A stretch of DNA of 64,000 bases from Streptomyces sp. BA2 (GCF_009769735.1 NZ_WSRO01000002.1:62001-126000); one strand, 5' to 3'. Counted from the stretch's first letter, positions 26,034-35,395 are shown. Numbers and translations are program-made. Notes: generated by a model from the sequence alone, not told the origin.

Positions 26034-27247
26034 GCGCCGCCGTAGCCGTCACCGGCCTGGGCCTGGTCACCCCGGCCGGTATCGGCACCAAAGGCTCCTG
26101 GGAACGCCTGCTCAGCGCGACACCCACCGCAGCCACCGATCCCGAACTCCAGGGCTTGCCCGTGGACTTCTCCTGCCGCGTGCCGCAGCAGCTACTCGCC
26201 GACTCGCTCGGCCGGGGTCTGCGGTGGCGCACCGACCGGTTCATCCAGTTCGCCGTGATCGCCGCACGCGAGGCCGTCGCCGACGCGGGCCTGTACCCCG
26301 CCGAATGGGACAGCACCCGAGTCGGCGTGGTCATCGGCGTCGGCGGCAGCGCCCTGGAGCACATGCCCGAATACGCCAAAGTCGCCCAGGGACGGTACGG
26401 AGCGGTCACCCCCAGCCTCGTCGCCCGCAGCCAGCCCGGCATGGCCGCCGGAGAGGTCGGCCTCGACCTCGGCGCTCAGGGCCCGACCATGTGCACCAGC
26501 ACCGTCTGCGCCTCGGGAACCGCCGCCCTGGGCGCGGCGAAAATGCTGTTGGACTCCGGCAGCTGCGACATCGTCATCGCCGGTGGTACCGACTCGGCAC
26601 GCTGCCAGCTGGGGGCGATCGCCTTCTGGCGGATGGGCGCGCTCTCCGGCCGCTGCGACGACCCAGCCAGGGCCTCCCGCCCCTTCGACGCCGATCGCGA
26701 CGGCTTCGTCCTGGCCGAAGGCGCCGGCGTCCTTGTCCTGGAGCGCACCGAACACGCCCGGGCCCGCAACGCCCCCCTCTACGCCGAACTGGCCGGCCAG
26801 GGCCTGTCCAGCGATGCCTACCACTGCGTCGCCCCGCACCCGGAGGGAGAGGGCGCCACACGCGCCATGCATGCCGCCCTCAACGATGCCGGACTCCGCG
26901 CCGCCGACATCGACCACGTCAACGCCCACGGCACCTCCACCTCCCTCAACGACCTGGCCGAGGCCCGCGCGCTACGCCGCGTCTTCGGCACACCGCCGCC
27001 GGTCACCGCCAACAAGAGCGTGTTCGGGCACTCCATCGGCGGTGGCGGCGCGATCGAGGCCGTCTGCAGCGTGCTGTCCCTGCACCACGGCATCATCCCC
27101 CCGACCGCCAACCTCGACCGTCCCGACCCTGACATCGACCTCGACATCGTCACCAAGAAGCCCCGCACCGCAGCCCTTTCTGCCGTGCTGTCGAACTCCG
27201 TCGGCTTCGGCGGACACAACGCCGCCATCATCTTGCGCAAGCCCTGA
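26030..27247 (+). CDS. Beta-ketoacyl-ACP synthase (FabF/KAS II-like)
   Basis: A 405-residue condensing enzyme. The catalytic Cys is in TSTVCASGTAALG (about residue 164), the two His in VNAHGTSTSLND (about 301) and NKSVFGHSIGGGGAIEA (about 331); the C-terminal SVGFGGHNAAII is canonical. All catalytic residues are intact, so it is an elongating synthase rather than a chain-length factor. No CLF, ketoreductase or acyltransferase is adjacent; it would need primary-metabolism partners or act only once on an ACP-bound substrate. Confidence 0.9.
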   Translation: MSAAVAVTGLGLVTPAGIGTKGSWERLLSATPTAATDPELQGLPVDFSCRVPQQLLADSLGRGLRWRTDRFIQFAVIAAREAVADAGLYPAEWDSTRVGVVIGVGGSALEHMPEYAKVAQGRYGAVTPSLVARSQPGMAAGEVGLDLGAQGPTMCTSTVCASGTAALGAAKMLLDSGSCDIVIAGGTDSARCQLGAIAFWRMGALSGRCDDPARASRPFDADRDGFVLAEGAGVLVLERTEHARARNAPLYAELAGQGLSSDAYHCVAPHPEGEGATRAMHAALNDAGLRAADIDHVNAHGTSTSLNDLAEARALRRVFGTPPPVTANKSVFGHSIGGGGAIEAVCSVLSLHHGIIPPTANLDRPDPDIDLDIVTKKPRTAALSAVLSNSVGFGGHNAAIILRKP

Positions 27248-27369
27248 GCGCGAGCCCTCTCCTCCACACACTCAGGCGCCAAGCCCTCTCCCCCGGACGG
27301 CCCGGCCTCCTCTTGGCTTCACCCGCGGCCGGGCCACACACCCGCTCGTGGTGCACGGCCCGTCACTCG

Positions 27370-27606
27370 TCAGCGCCCGGCGCAAGCGGTGCCGAAAGAC
27401 GGGTTCAGCAGCCCCACTACATTGGTGTTCCCGCCACACAGGTGAACCGGTACGTTGACCGGCACGGACAGAATCCCGCCGGAGTACACGCCGGGCGAAC
27501 CGGCAGTTGCCACTCCCGCCCCGGCACCAGCCGCTGCCGCCCCAGCCCCAGACAGCACTCCCGTGACCGCCATACAGACAGCAGCAGCAAATGCGTGAGC
27601 ACGCAT
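27370..27606 (-). CDS. Short chaplin (hydrophobic spore/aerial hypha surface protein)
   Basis: A 78-residue secreted protein: a signal peptide (AFAAAVCMAVTGVLSGAGAA) followed by a single chaplin domain SPGVYSGGILSVPVNVPVHL then CGGNTNVVGLLNPSFGTAC. The two Cys that form the chaplin disulfide are present and there is no sorting signal, so it is of the short, non-anchored class that assembles amyloid-like films on aerial hyphae. GAGGAT lies at the expected place before ATG 27606. This gene alone is a strong marker for Streptomyces. Confidence 0.88.
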   Translation of the reverse strand: MRAHAFAAAVCMAVTGVLSGAGAAAAGAGAGVATAGSPGVYSGGILSVPVNVPVHLCGGNTNVVGLLNPSFGTACAGR

Positions 27607-27744
27607 GGATCCTCCACGATGTCGATGAGCTCGCCCGTTTCGCACTGCCAACGACGAAGCGCACGCACCGGCAATCGCCCAAAGGGAGCATCGTGGCATC
27701 CCCGTGAGCTTGTCGTTTAACCTCATCTCCTTGAAGGGGTGGGG

Positions 27745-28170
27745 ATGGAGCAGATGGTCGTCGAGTCCATCAGGTACTCGGCTGGGTGCCAGGACTGTGG
27801 TGCGGAGTTGGAGTGCTGGGGTGTCCAAGCCCTGGTAAGTGGCTCTTTGCGCTGGGACACGGAGTCCAGGTGTCCAGCCTGCGGGTTTGCGCTGGCTTCG
27901 TGCGGTGATGACCTTCCAGCCGCACTACGGAGCCAGCTGCTCGCCCAGTGTGGACCAGCGCACCTTCAGGTAGTTCCCTCGGCAAGGAACGCTGCGATCA
28001 TGCGCGTTCTACGGGCAGAACTCGGTATTGGTCTGGCCGACGTCAAGTCCGTGCTGAGCGAGGTCGTGGCGGGAACCCACTCAGGCACGATGCCCGAGAT
28101 GGAGTTTCTGGCTCGCAAGCTGCGCGCGTCTGGGATCGATGCAGTTGCCGCTCGGCCGGAGAGGCCTTGA
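27745..28170 (+). CDS. Hypothetical protein: CxxC zinc-ribbon-like N-terminus plus L7/L12-like tail
   Basis: A 141-residue protein with two Cys pairs, CQDCG and CPACG (about 28 residues apart), and a C-terminal half NAAIMRVLRAELGIGLADVK followed by SVLSEVVAGTHSGTM that resembles the ribosomal protein L7/L12 C-terminal domain, a fold reused in small Streptomyces proteins. GAAGGGG precedes the ATG; a GTG two codons upstream is also possible. Function unknown; zinc binding is inferred. Confidence 0.6.
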   Translation: MEQMVVESIRYSAGCQDCGAELECWGVQALVSGSLRWDTESRCPACGFALASCGDDLPAALRSQLLAQCGPAHLQVVPSARNAAIMRVLRAELGIGLADVKSVLSEVVAGTHSGTMPEMEFLARKLRASGIDAVAARPERP

Positions 28171-28199
28171 CCCGGCTGCTCAACTGACTCTCCGTGGTT

Positions 28200-29125
28200 C
28201 GGCGCCCGTCTTGTGGTGGGCGGGCCGACGGTAGGGCTAGCCGGTGACGAGTTCGAGACCGAACCGATGTCGTGGCGTGTGGGCGGCCGTTGGTTCTTCG
28301 AGCCGGGCGGCCGCCCGGGGCCTGGGCTGGAGGGTTTGGGACCGGGGTCGTGCCAAGAGATGGTGTTCTCGCCGGTGAGACGGCGGGCCATGAGGTCGGT
28401 CATGGCGAGGTGGATCATGGCTTCAGAGCGGTGCGAGTGGGTCTCGTAGTCGCGCGCCAGGCGGCGGTGCAGCATGAGCCAGCCGTAGGTCCGCTGCACG
28501 GCCCAGCGTTTTGGATCGGGGTGAACCCCCTGCTCCCGGGAGTGCGTTGAGCGATCTCGAGGTCGATGCCGAGAATGGCGGCGCGGTCGATGAAGTGCTT
28601 GCGGTAGCCGCCGTCGACCCACACCTTGCGCAGGCCGAGGCGGTTGGCGGCGGCTGTGTGGACGCTCACGTAATTCCCCAGCTGCTGACGTGAGCCGACG
28701 GTGAGGCGGTCGGTGTCAGTCCCACCAGAGCACGACGAGAAGCTGCCGTTGGGATGCGGCATGGTAGAACTCGCGCAGGGCGTTGAAGTGCCCCAGCACG
28801 TACTTCTTCGGGCCACCGACGATCTTGTCTGCGCCGTTGCCGATCAAGGCGGCGGCCTCGGCTTCGTCTGTCGGCAGGACGGCCAGCACGAGCCCCAAAG
28901 TGCCGGTGATCAAGTGCCGCTTGCGTCCTTGATCTTCTTGCCCGCGTCGACGCCCTGGCTGGTCTCGGCGACGTTGGTCGAGGTCTTCACGCTTTGCGCA
29001 TCGATCACGGCCACCGTCGGCTGCGGGTTGCGGCCTTGGGCTTGCCGGGTCTTGTCCCGGAGCAGGTCGTGGACCTGTTGAGTGGTGCCGTCGGCTTCCC
29101 ACTTGGCGTAGTCCCAGAACACCAA
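28200..29125 (-). pseudogene. IS5-family transposase with multiple frameshifts
   Basis: Reading leftwards: WDYAKWEADGTTQQVHDLLR and VAVIDAQSVKTSTNVAETSQ (first catalytic Asp), then LGLVLAVLPTDEAEAAALIG, GLRKVWVDGGYRKHFIDRAA (second Asp), then VQRTYGWLMLHRRLARDYET (Glu region altered) and ENTISWHDP. Four frames are needed to follow it, so it is dead. The same family left a 3' scrap at 10862. The copy lacks its first residues, and the terminal repeats were not found. Confidence 0.8.
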
Positions 29126-29241
29126 CTGCCTAGATCAGATGCCTTCTTATGCCACACAGAGGGACGCCACCTTCGTATTTCGAACCAACGACAGAAGGGC
29201 ATGCTCACTACAATTCCGGTTGGCAGACACCAGGAGGCTCT

Positions 29242-30174
29242 GTGGCAACTGGCAAACCGCGTCTTCGCGGCGTGCGGGCTGTGACGCAGGTGTTGAGGCG
29301 GCGGACCGCGTTACGGTACTTGGCCGTCGGCGTGGGGGCATCGCTCCTTGGCGCATGCGGCAAGGAGCAGGACGGTGACAAGAGTCCCGCTTCCGCGACC
29401 GGGACAGGCACCGGCCCTGTCGGGCGGGCAGTCAGCGCCTTCCTCAAGGGATCATGGGAGGTCGTCTCTCCCGACATCTGGGACAACACACCTATCCACG
29501 TCGAAGTTGGGGATGGCACCTGGAGCATCACTCCGTCCGACCGTGAGTGGGAAAACGACGCCTCATGGGTCGGCCAATGGGCTCTCCGCAGGGGCAGGAT
29601 CGCCATTGAAGGACCCGCTTCACCGTATACGCCGAACAAAATGCTCCAGGTGGCCGCCGACGACGTTCCTGGACAGGTCGCAGAGGCAGGATCGATGCGG
29701 TTATGGCTTGGCGAGGTCGAAGGACTCCAGGTCAGTTTCGGCGCCGCGATGGCCAAGCTCAACGGCCTCAAGACCAGCCGCGCCGACGGCCGGCCACAGC
29801 TGGTCGACCTCGGCATCCCCGCCTTCACCCAGGCAGACCTCTGCGGTCCGGATGCAGCCAGCGCCCACGCAGTGCTCCACTTGGGCCGAGTGGGAGCAAC
29901 TCCTCGACGAGAGGTCGAGGAACCACTGGACGAAGCCTCACAGGTCGGTGGCGAACAGGCGTCGGAAGTCGTACGCGGTAAAGGCCAGGTCGGCGAACCG
30001 CGGGGCGTACTGACCGATCCGGTTGCAGACCTGCCGCAGCAACCGCATCACGGCGCTTTCGGTCAGCGAGCCGAAGGAGGAGTTGTGGCGCCACTGGAAC
30101 AGGAGCGGTCACCACAGACAAGATCCTGGCTGAAGCCGATGGCGTTCAGCTCCAGCTGGGATCCCGACCAGTAG
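29242..30174 (+). CDS. Lipoprotein with twin-arginine-like signal, C-terminus probably replaced
   Basis: GTG 29242 follows AGGAGG at 29232-29237. The N-terminus (VLRRRTALRYLAVGVGASLL then GAC) has a lipobox LLGAC. Residues about 70-190 (SFLKGSWEVVSPDIWDNTPI-like start, TWSITPSDREWENDASWVGQ) form a beta-rich domain that I do not recognise. Beyond about 29850 the frame merely runs antisense through an integrase relic, so the native C-terminus seems to have been lost by a rearrangement and the product ends with roughly 100 random residues. Surface lipoprotein of unknown function. Confidence 0.55.
   Translation: MATGKPRLRGVRAVTQVLRRRTALRYLAVGVGASLLGACGKEQDGDKSPASATGTGTGPVGRAVSAFLKGSWEVVSPDIWDNTPIHVEVGDGTWSITPSDREWENDASWVGQWALRRGRIAIEGPASPYTPNKMLQVAADDVPGQVAEAGSMRLWLGEVEGLQVSFGAAMAKLNGLKTSRADGRPQLVDLGIPAFTQADLCGPDAASAHAVLHLGRVGATPRREVEEPLDEASQVGGEQASEVVRGKGQVGEPRGVLTDPVADLPQQPHHGAFGQRAEGGVVAPLEQERSPQTRSWLKPMAFSSSWDPDQ
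29938..30110 (-). pseudogene. Tyrosine recombinase (integrase) fragment
   Basis: Minus-strand frame LRQVCNRIGQYAPRFADLAF then TAYDFRRLFATDL and a stop. YDFRRLFATD is the HxxR box region of tyrosine recombinases (His replaced by Tyr here). Neither the catalytic Tyr nor the N-terminal domain is present. Confidence 0.6.
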
Positions 30175-30515
30175 AGATTCCCGACCCGCTGGGATCATTG
30201 CTCCTCGAACTCGCCCGTAGCCGACAGGCTTTCGCTGTCCTGGGACACCACGGCCAAGGCCCGTGGCTCTTCCCAGGCGGCCGCGCCGGACAAGCCATGA
30301 CCGCAAGCCACCTGACCGTACGGCTCAACAGGCTCGGCATCCGTGCTCGCGCCAGCCGCAACACAGCCCTGCTGGACCTTGCAGCTCAGATCCCGGCGTC
30401 GGTATTGAGCGAGGTTCTGGGCCTCTCAATCACCTGCGCGGTGGCCTGGTCCCACGACGCCGGCAACACGAGACTCGGCTACGCGGCAGACATAGCACGC
30501 AGGGGGTGCAAATGA
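30113..30515 (+). pseudogene. Recombinase-like protein, C-terminal fragment
   Basis: The open frame ILAEADGVQLQLGSRPVEIP, PDPLGSLLLELARSRQAF, HGQGPWLFPGGRAGQAMTAS and LLDLAAQIPASVLSEVLGLS, ending AVAWSHDAGNTRLGYAADIA, matches the C-terminal part of a Streptomyces site-specific-recombinase-like family. No start codon is found for the 5' part. A second relic of the same family is at 58775-58965. Confidence 0.55.
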
Positions 30516-30694
30516 TCCCGCCCCGTTGAACAGTCTCGATGGCGAAACGGGTTGAATGTCTGAGTGCCACTGGGCCAAGGCCGCGGGGCGCCGCGCTCCT
30601 GGCCCAGTGGGGCGGGGACGTTAAGCCGCGCAGCGTTCCGTGTTCCCGACGGGCAACCAGGCGAGGAAGTCCTTGGCCTACTGCTCCTGGGTAG

Positions 30695-31585
30695 TCACAA
30701 CCGACCGGTACGCGCGATCACCTGGCCGGCGAAGTCAAGCATTTGCTCAAGGTCGGGGAACAGTGCGAAGGCGTCCACGAACGCCTCGTCCGCACCGGAC
30801 TCGGCCAAGCGCTTGAGCTTGTCGGCCAGCGAACCAACGGACGTGCCCGGTTCGAGGTTGATACGGATGGCCTTCTTCAGCGCGTCGGGATCGCGGCCGG
30901 CCCCCTGCGCCGCCTGGCGCGCGAGCAACCACAATTGGTCGGCGACCTCGTCCGGGAGGAAATCGATCCCGAGCCAGCCGGTGGCGCTGCGGCCGACCCG
31001 GCGCATCGCGGCCTCGCTGGTGCCGCCAATCCAGATGGGCGGCCCGCCTGCTTGCACCGGTCGCAGGTCGGCGTGGACCGGCGGCAGCGAGAAGAACTCG
31101 CTTTCCCAGGAAACCGGGTTGGCCGTCCACCACTCGTGCAGGAACGCCACGAGGTCATCGAGCATCCGCCCGCGCCGGTGCCAGTCTGCGCTGCGGGAGA
31201 TGTCGTGCTCGTCCTTCATCCACCCGAGTCCCACGCCGACTTCGAGACGTCCTTCGCTGAGCACGTCGAGTGTGGTCAGCATCCGGGCCAGGTGCGGTGG
31301 CTCCCAGTAGAAGGTGCTGAGCGTGCTTGCATTCAGCCGCACCCGGCTGGTCGCCGTCGCGGCGACGGTCCACAGCAGCACCGGGTCGAGGTATCGCTTC
31401 ATCTGCGGCGGGTACGGCTGCTCTCTGCCCGGATAGGTGCTGTGCATCTCGACCGGCTGTACCAGGCGATCGCCGACCCACAGCGTGTCGTAGCCAAGGT
31501 CCTCGATTCCGCGGCAGAACGCGCTCAGGCCAGCGGCGCTGCTGATAGCGGGCCCGATGATGGGAAGTGTGAAACCAAGCTTCAT
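30695..31585 (-). CDS. LLM-class F420-dependent oxidoreductase
   Basis: A 296-residue luciferase-like monooxygenase-family protein: MKLGFTLPIIGPAISSAAGL, GIEDLGYDTLWVGDRL, and the family-typical EGRLEVGVGLGWMKDEHDIS and PPIWIGGTSEAAMRRVGRSA. Overall pattern is that of the TIGR03619-type F420-dependent group. It probably uses F420 for hydride transfer to or from an unknown substrate. It is the last gene of a three-gene leftward unit whose middle member resembles an F420:NADP reductase. Confidence 0.88.
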   Translation of the reverse strand: MKLGFTLPIIGPAISSAAGLSAFCRGIEDLGYDTLWVGDRLVQPVEMHSTYPGREQPYPPQMKRYLDPVLLWTVAATATSRVRLNASTLSTFYWEPPHLARMLTTLDVLSEGRLEVGVGLGWMKDEHDISRSADWHRRGRMLDDLVAFLHEWWTANPVSWESEFFSLPPVHADLRPVQAGGPPIWIGGTSEAAMRRVGRSATGWLGIDFLPDEVADQLWLLARQAAQGAGRDPDALKKAIRINLEPGTSVGSLADKLKRLAESGADEAFVDAFALFPDLEQMLDFAGQVIARTGRL

Positions 31586-31619
31586 GCCGAGTCCTTTCGG
31601 TGTTCCGTCAACCGTCCGG

Positions 31620-32243
31620 TCAGACGGGAAGCTCGGTGATGCTGAGGGCGAAGTCCAGGTTCCCCACCCCGTGGTTGGCCAGGCCCACCGTGACCACGCC
31701 CGCTCCTTCCAGCCAGTGCGCCATTGTCAGGCCGCCGACGTCCAGCGGGCGCAGCCCGAGGCTCTTGATGAACGCCTCCACACTTGCCTTGGCCCGCGCA
31801 TTGTCGCCGGCGAGGAAGACGTCGGGCCGACCCTTTTCCAGGACATGGCGGAAGACGGTGTTGAACGCCTTCACCACGCTGGCGCTTGCGGGTGCCGTCT
31901 TGGCGACTTCCTGCGCGATCGAGGTCTGCTCGCGGTGGGCCAGCCCGTCGTGCGTGGAGTTGAAGGGGTTGCTGATGTCGACGATGACCTTGCCCGCGAG
32001 GGCTTCTCCGTACTGGGCGACGGCCGGTACGACGCCGTCGTGCAGCAGGGCGACGATGACGATGTCCCCGGCCGGGGCGGCGCCCCATTCTCCCGTCGTG
32101 GCGGCGCCGCCGAGCGTCTTGGCGAGGTCGGTGGCCTTGGACTGATCGCGGCCCATGATCTCGACGGTGTTGCCGCCCGCTATCGCCCGCGCGCCGATGG
32201 TGCGGGCCATGTTCCCGGTGCCGATGATGCTGATGTTGCTCAT
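31620..32243 (-). CDS. NADP-binding F420-reductase-like protein
   Basis: A 207-residue Rossmann protein starting NISIIGTGNMARTIGARAIA (GxGxxA-type nucleotide motif) with IVDISNPFNSTHDG (about residue 92) and VVKAFNTVFRHVLEKG, a layout shared by F420:NADP oxidoreductases and related coenzyme F420-dependent enzymes. It lies between an F420-type LLM enzyme and an SDR, and could recycle F420H2/NADPH for them. The gap to the LLM gene is 34 bases. Confidence 0.82.
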   Translation of the reverse strand: MSNISIIGTGNMARTIGARAIAGGNTVEIMGRDQSKATDLAKTLGGAATTGEWGAAPAGDIVIVALLHDGVVPAVAQYGEALAGKVIVDISNPFNSTHDGLAHREQTSIAQEVAKTAPASASVVKAFNTVFRHVLEKGRPDVFLAGDNARAKASVEAFIKSLGLRPLDVGGLTMAHWLEGAGVVTVGLANHGVGNLDFALSITELPV

Positions 32244-32275
32244 GAGGTGTCCTGTCCTGGTGCGTCTTGTTGGGT

Positions 32276-33016
32276 TCAGATGGCGGTGGTGCCGCCGTCG
32301 GCGACGAGTTCCATGCCGTTGACGTAGCTGGAGTCGTCGGAGGCGAGGAAGAGGGCGGCGGTGGCGATTTCGTCGGGGCGGCCCATCTGGCCGCGGGGGA
32401 TGAGGGACTCGAACTGGCGCCTGGTGGCCTCGTCGAAGAGTTCTTCCTGCTTGGCGGTGGCGACCTGGCCGGGGGTCAGGACGTTGACGCGGATGCGGCG
32501 GTCCTTGAGCTCGTTGAGCCAGATGCGGGCCCAGGCCTGCTGGACGGCCTTGCTGCCGGCGTAGACGCTCCAGCCGGGGAAGGCGCCGAGGGAGGCGTTG
32601 GAGCCGGTCATGAGGATGGAGCCGCCGTCGTTGAAGAGCGGGAGGGCCTTTTGGACGGTGAACAGGGTGCCGCGGGCGTTGAGCCCGAACCAGGTGTCGA
32701 ACTGGGCCTCGGTGATCTCGCCGAGCGGGGCGGGCGCGCCGCCGCCGGCGCTGGCCCACAACACGTCGAGGCTTCCCTTCTCCCGCTTGACGGTGTCGTA
32801 CAGGCGGTCCAGGTCGTCGAGGTTGGCGGCGTCGCCCTGGACGCCGGTGACGTTGCGGCCGATCTGCTTCACGGCCTCGTCCAGGGCGTCCTGGCGGCGG
32901 CCGGTGATGAAGACGTGTGCTCCCTCGTCGACGAACAGCTTCGCGCCGGCCAGCGCCATGCCGGTGGTGCCGCCGGTGATGACCGCGACCTTGCCGTCGA
33001 GCTTTCCCATGGTCAT
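32276..33016 (-). CDS. SDR-family oxidoreductase
   Basis: A 246-residue classical short-chain dehydrogenase: nucleotide motif ITGGTTGMALAGAKLF (TGxxxGxG), NNAG equivalent WASAGGG, catalytic Ser in LMTGSNASLG and YAGSKAVQQAW (YxxxK). It ends in VADGGTTAI as usual. It is the first gene of the redox operon and faces a TetR gene across a 28-base palindrome. Confidence 0.92.
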   Translation of the reverse strand: MTMGKLDGKVAVITGGTTGMALAGAKLFVDEGAHVFITGRRQDALDEAVKQIGRNVTGVQGDAANLDDLDRLYDTVKREKGSLDVLWASAGGGAPAPLGEITEAQFDTWFGLNARGTLFTVQKALPLFNDGGSILMTGSNASLGAFPGWSVYAGSKAVQQAWARIWLNELKDRRIRVNVLTPGQVATAKQEELFDEATRRQFESLIPRGQMGRPDEIATAALFLASDDSSYVNGMELVADGGTTAI

Positions 33017-33057
33017 TCCCTTGGGTCGGTGGTGCCGTGTGTGCCTGGGACGACGGA

Positions 33058-33085
33058 GTTAAGTACACCGCCTAGTGTGCTTAAC
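33058..33085. promoter_or_regulatory. TetR operator between SDR and TetR genes
   Basis: Arms GTTAAGTACAC (33058-33068) and GTGTGCTTAAC (33075-33085) form an inverted repeat with 10 of 11 matching pairs and a 6-base centre. It sits 42 bases upstream of the SDR start and is the only strong palindrome in this divergent promoter. Confidence 0.75.
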
Positions 33086-33154
33086 GTACGCGGCGGGTGG
33101 CCGGGGCGCAAGCTATGTACACCGGTCGTTACCTAGCTGCGGTACGCTGGACCC

Positions 33155-33766
33155 ATGACGGAGTTGGAGAAGGGCCCCACGGGCAGCCGCCGCGGCCGGG
33201 GCGCCCGCGAGCGCATCATCAGCGCGTCCCAGCAGTTGTTCCGCGAGCAGGGCATCAACCGCACCGGCATGAACGAGCTCTGTGCGGCGGCCGAGGTGTC
33301 CAAGCGCACGGCCTACCAGCACTTCACCGGCAAGGACGAACTCGTCGCCGAATACCTGCGACGGTTCGACCCCTCCGTTCTGTCCGGCGTGTTCGACCGC
33401 ACCGACCTCACACCCCGCGAACGGCTCCTCGCTGCCTTCGACATCTCCCCAGACACACCCCTGTGCCCGTACATCGCTGCCGCCGTGGAGCTCCACGACC
33501 CCCAGCACCCCGCGTCCCAGTACGCACGCGACTACAAGAAGGCCGTTGCCGCGCGGCTCGCCGACACCGCCCGCGAAGCCGGCGCCGCCGACCCTGAACA
33601 GCTCGGCGAGCAGCTCGCCCTGCTCATCGATGGCGCCGCTGCCCGCACCCGGGTCCTCGACGCTGATGCCTTCCCCACCGCCGCCGCGATCGCCGCCGTC
33701 CTCATCGATAACGCTCTCCCCGCCACTGCGGGCCACAACCGCCGACGGGAGGGAGTGTCGAGTTGA
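33155..33766 (+). CDS. TetR-family regulator of the redox operon
   Basis: A 203-residue protein with HTH in residues 35-55 (GMNELCAAAEVSKRTAYQHF) and a C-terminal domain ending LLIDGAAARTRVLDADAFP then TAAAIAAVLIDNAL, as in TetR_C-type regulators of dehydrogenases. It is divergent from the SDR-reductase-LLM operon and likely represses it through the adjacent palindrome and possibly itself. Confidence 0.88.
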   Translation: MTELEKGPTGSRRGRGARERIISASQQLFREQGINRTGMNELCAAAEVSKRTAYQHFTGKDELVAEYLRRFDPSVLSGVFDRTDLTPRERLLAAFDISPDTPLCPYIAAAVELHDPQHPASQYARDYKKAVAARLADTAREAGAADPEQLGEQLALLIDGAAARTRVLDADAFPTAAAIAAVLIDNALPATAGHNRRREGVSS

Positions 33767-34191
33767 CCCGGCACTCCGGGCCGGGCTGGACTCGTTGCCG
33801 GTCACGCTGCTGCACCCGCTGGTAGGCGACACCCTTCGCCCGGCACCTGAACCGGACCTGCTGGCTTTTTACGGAACTGGCCGCCCGCTGAAGGCCGCAG
33901 TAGAAGCCGCTGGGGAGACCGGCGACCCGCGAGGATCCGCCGCCGTGGTCGGCCGGATAGATGCCGGCCCAGCAGGCTGCCGTAGTGGCTGAACAGCCTC
34001 AGCGCTCTGCCGGACGGCTCAATGGCGCCGGGGGCTTGTCCGTTGCGGGCCTTGCCCTCACCCTGCCACCGACACCCGATCGGTGGCCATGCTGAAAATG
34101 CTCACTGATCCGTACGGGGGCTCCGTCTTGCCCGGTCCTGTCGACGTAGCCCTCTGCCCCTTGGGTATTCCGCAAGTTCTCATAGCCGCAC
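33767..34191. other. Gap with an unplaced coding-like stretch
   Basis: Around 33790-33960 one frame reads LLHPLVGDTLRPAPEPDLLA and FYGTGRPLKAAVEAAG, protein-like but unrecognised and without a start. The remainder shows nothing that I can name. Confidence 0.3.
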
Positions 34192-34704
34192 TTGCCAGTA
34201 GCGCGCAGCCGCGACCGTGTCCGCTCCTACGGCGCGGACCGGACCGTCGACTACACCGTGACCCCCGTTGTGCAGGCGCTGGCCGGGCAGCACTTCGACG
34301 TGGTGCTGCAGCTGACTCCCGCAAGACCCGAGGAGAACGCGCAGCTGGTGGACCTGGTCGCCGACGGCGGAGCCTTCGTCAGCATCACCACCCCCGGCCC
34401 GCAGGACGCCGGGCGCGGCGTGCGCACGGTGCACGTGTTCGTGCGCAGCGACGTCACCCAGCTCGCCGAACTGGTCGCCCGAATCGACGCAGGCGATCTG
34501 GCGATCGAGGTGGCCCAGCGGCTGCCCCTGGCCGACCTGGCCACGGTCCACGCCCGCGCCGCCGGCCGGTTCGCCCGAATCGCCGAGCTCGCCGCCCGCG
34601 TCGAGGGCGGAGACCTGGCCGAGCGGCTGCGCGCCGACCAGGGCGCGGTCCGCTCCCCGGCTGCCGCCGGAGAGCTGGCCGGCAAGACCGTCCTGACCCC
34701 CTGA
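34192..34704 (+). pseudogene. MDR-type (zinc-independent) oxidoreductase, C-terminal part
   Basis: A 170-codon frame opening abruptly with RVRSYGADRTVDYTVTPVVQ, then HFDVVLQLTPARPEENAQLV, DGGAFVSITTPGPQD, and the ending RVEGGDLAERLRADQGAV and GELAGKTVLTP. This is the cofactor-domain half of quinone-oxidoreductase-like MDR proteins (YGADRTVDY follows the usual Rossmann loop). The GroES-like N-terminal half and the Rossmann glycine motif are missing, so it is a 5'-deleted relic. Confidence 0.75.
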
Positions 34705-35176
34705 CCCGAGCGACGCCGACACCGGCCCCCTCAGCCCGGATCATGCATGCCAGGACGCTTATCGAGTTCGACATCCCGGCTGGCCTCCAAGGAGAGGCAA
34801 ACTCTCTCTCGGCGCGATTGAGACAGTTGGCGTCCATATAAGGCGGCGCGCGTGTGACTCGGAGCTGGATCTGGTCAGACAACAAGCGAGACTGAGGCAC
34901 CCGAACTGTTCCTACTGACCTTCCCGAAGGGTTGTCGGGGGTGACACGGCGGGTGCTTCGCGCTACGCCGATGTCATGCGGTATGCGCAAGGGGGTGGAC
35001 TCAGGCCCCACGCTAGGAACTCCACGGCAGCCGACAGTCAACTCATGGCAGTCGACACAATCACGGATATTCGCACACCGACCCGCGTACAAACACGGCC
35101 TGGAAGATCAAACCGACTGCTGACCAACCACCGCCGCCCCACCACCCACTCACACCCCAGCAGATGCCCCGCCTGG
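34705..35176. other. Intergenic stretch, nothing recognised
   Basis: No supported gene, repeat or RNA. Lower GC and scattered stops in all frames between 34830 and 35170. Confidence 0.5.
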
Positions 35177-35395
35177 CTACGGATGCGGGACAACAACGAC
35201 GGCATACCTGATCGTGCTGCGCATGACTTCCCCCGAGAGACTCGACGGCAGTCGGCTGATCCAGGAGTACAGCACCAGCCGCGGGGCGTCGAAGCCGCTG
35301 GTCGCATACAAGTCCACGTCGGCATAGCTGGATTGACCCCAAAGCGGGCCCCGGAGCCTTTCGGAGTAATGCAGGTTCGTTTCCTCACTGTCCAT
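35177..35395 (-). CDS. Small hypothetical protein, uncertain
   Basis: A 72-residue ORF (SERLRGPLWGQSSYADVDLY then ATSGFDAPRLVLYSWISRLP) of natural-looking composition. No homologous family is known to me, no ribosome binding site stands out, and third-position GC is lower than in neighbours. It may be a fragment or not a gene. Confidence 0.3.
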   Translation of the reverse strand: MDSEETNLHYSERLRGPLWGQSSYADVDLYATSGFDAPRLVLYSWISRLPSSLSGEVMRSTIRYAVVVVPHP

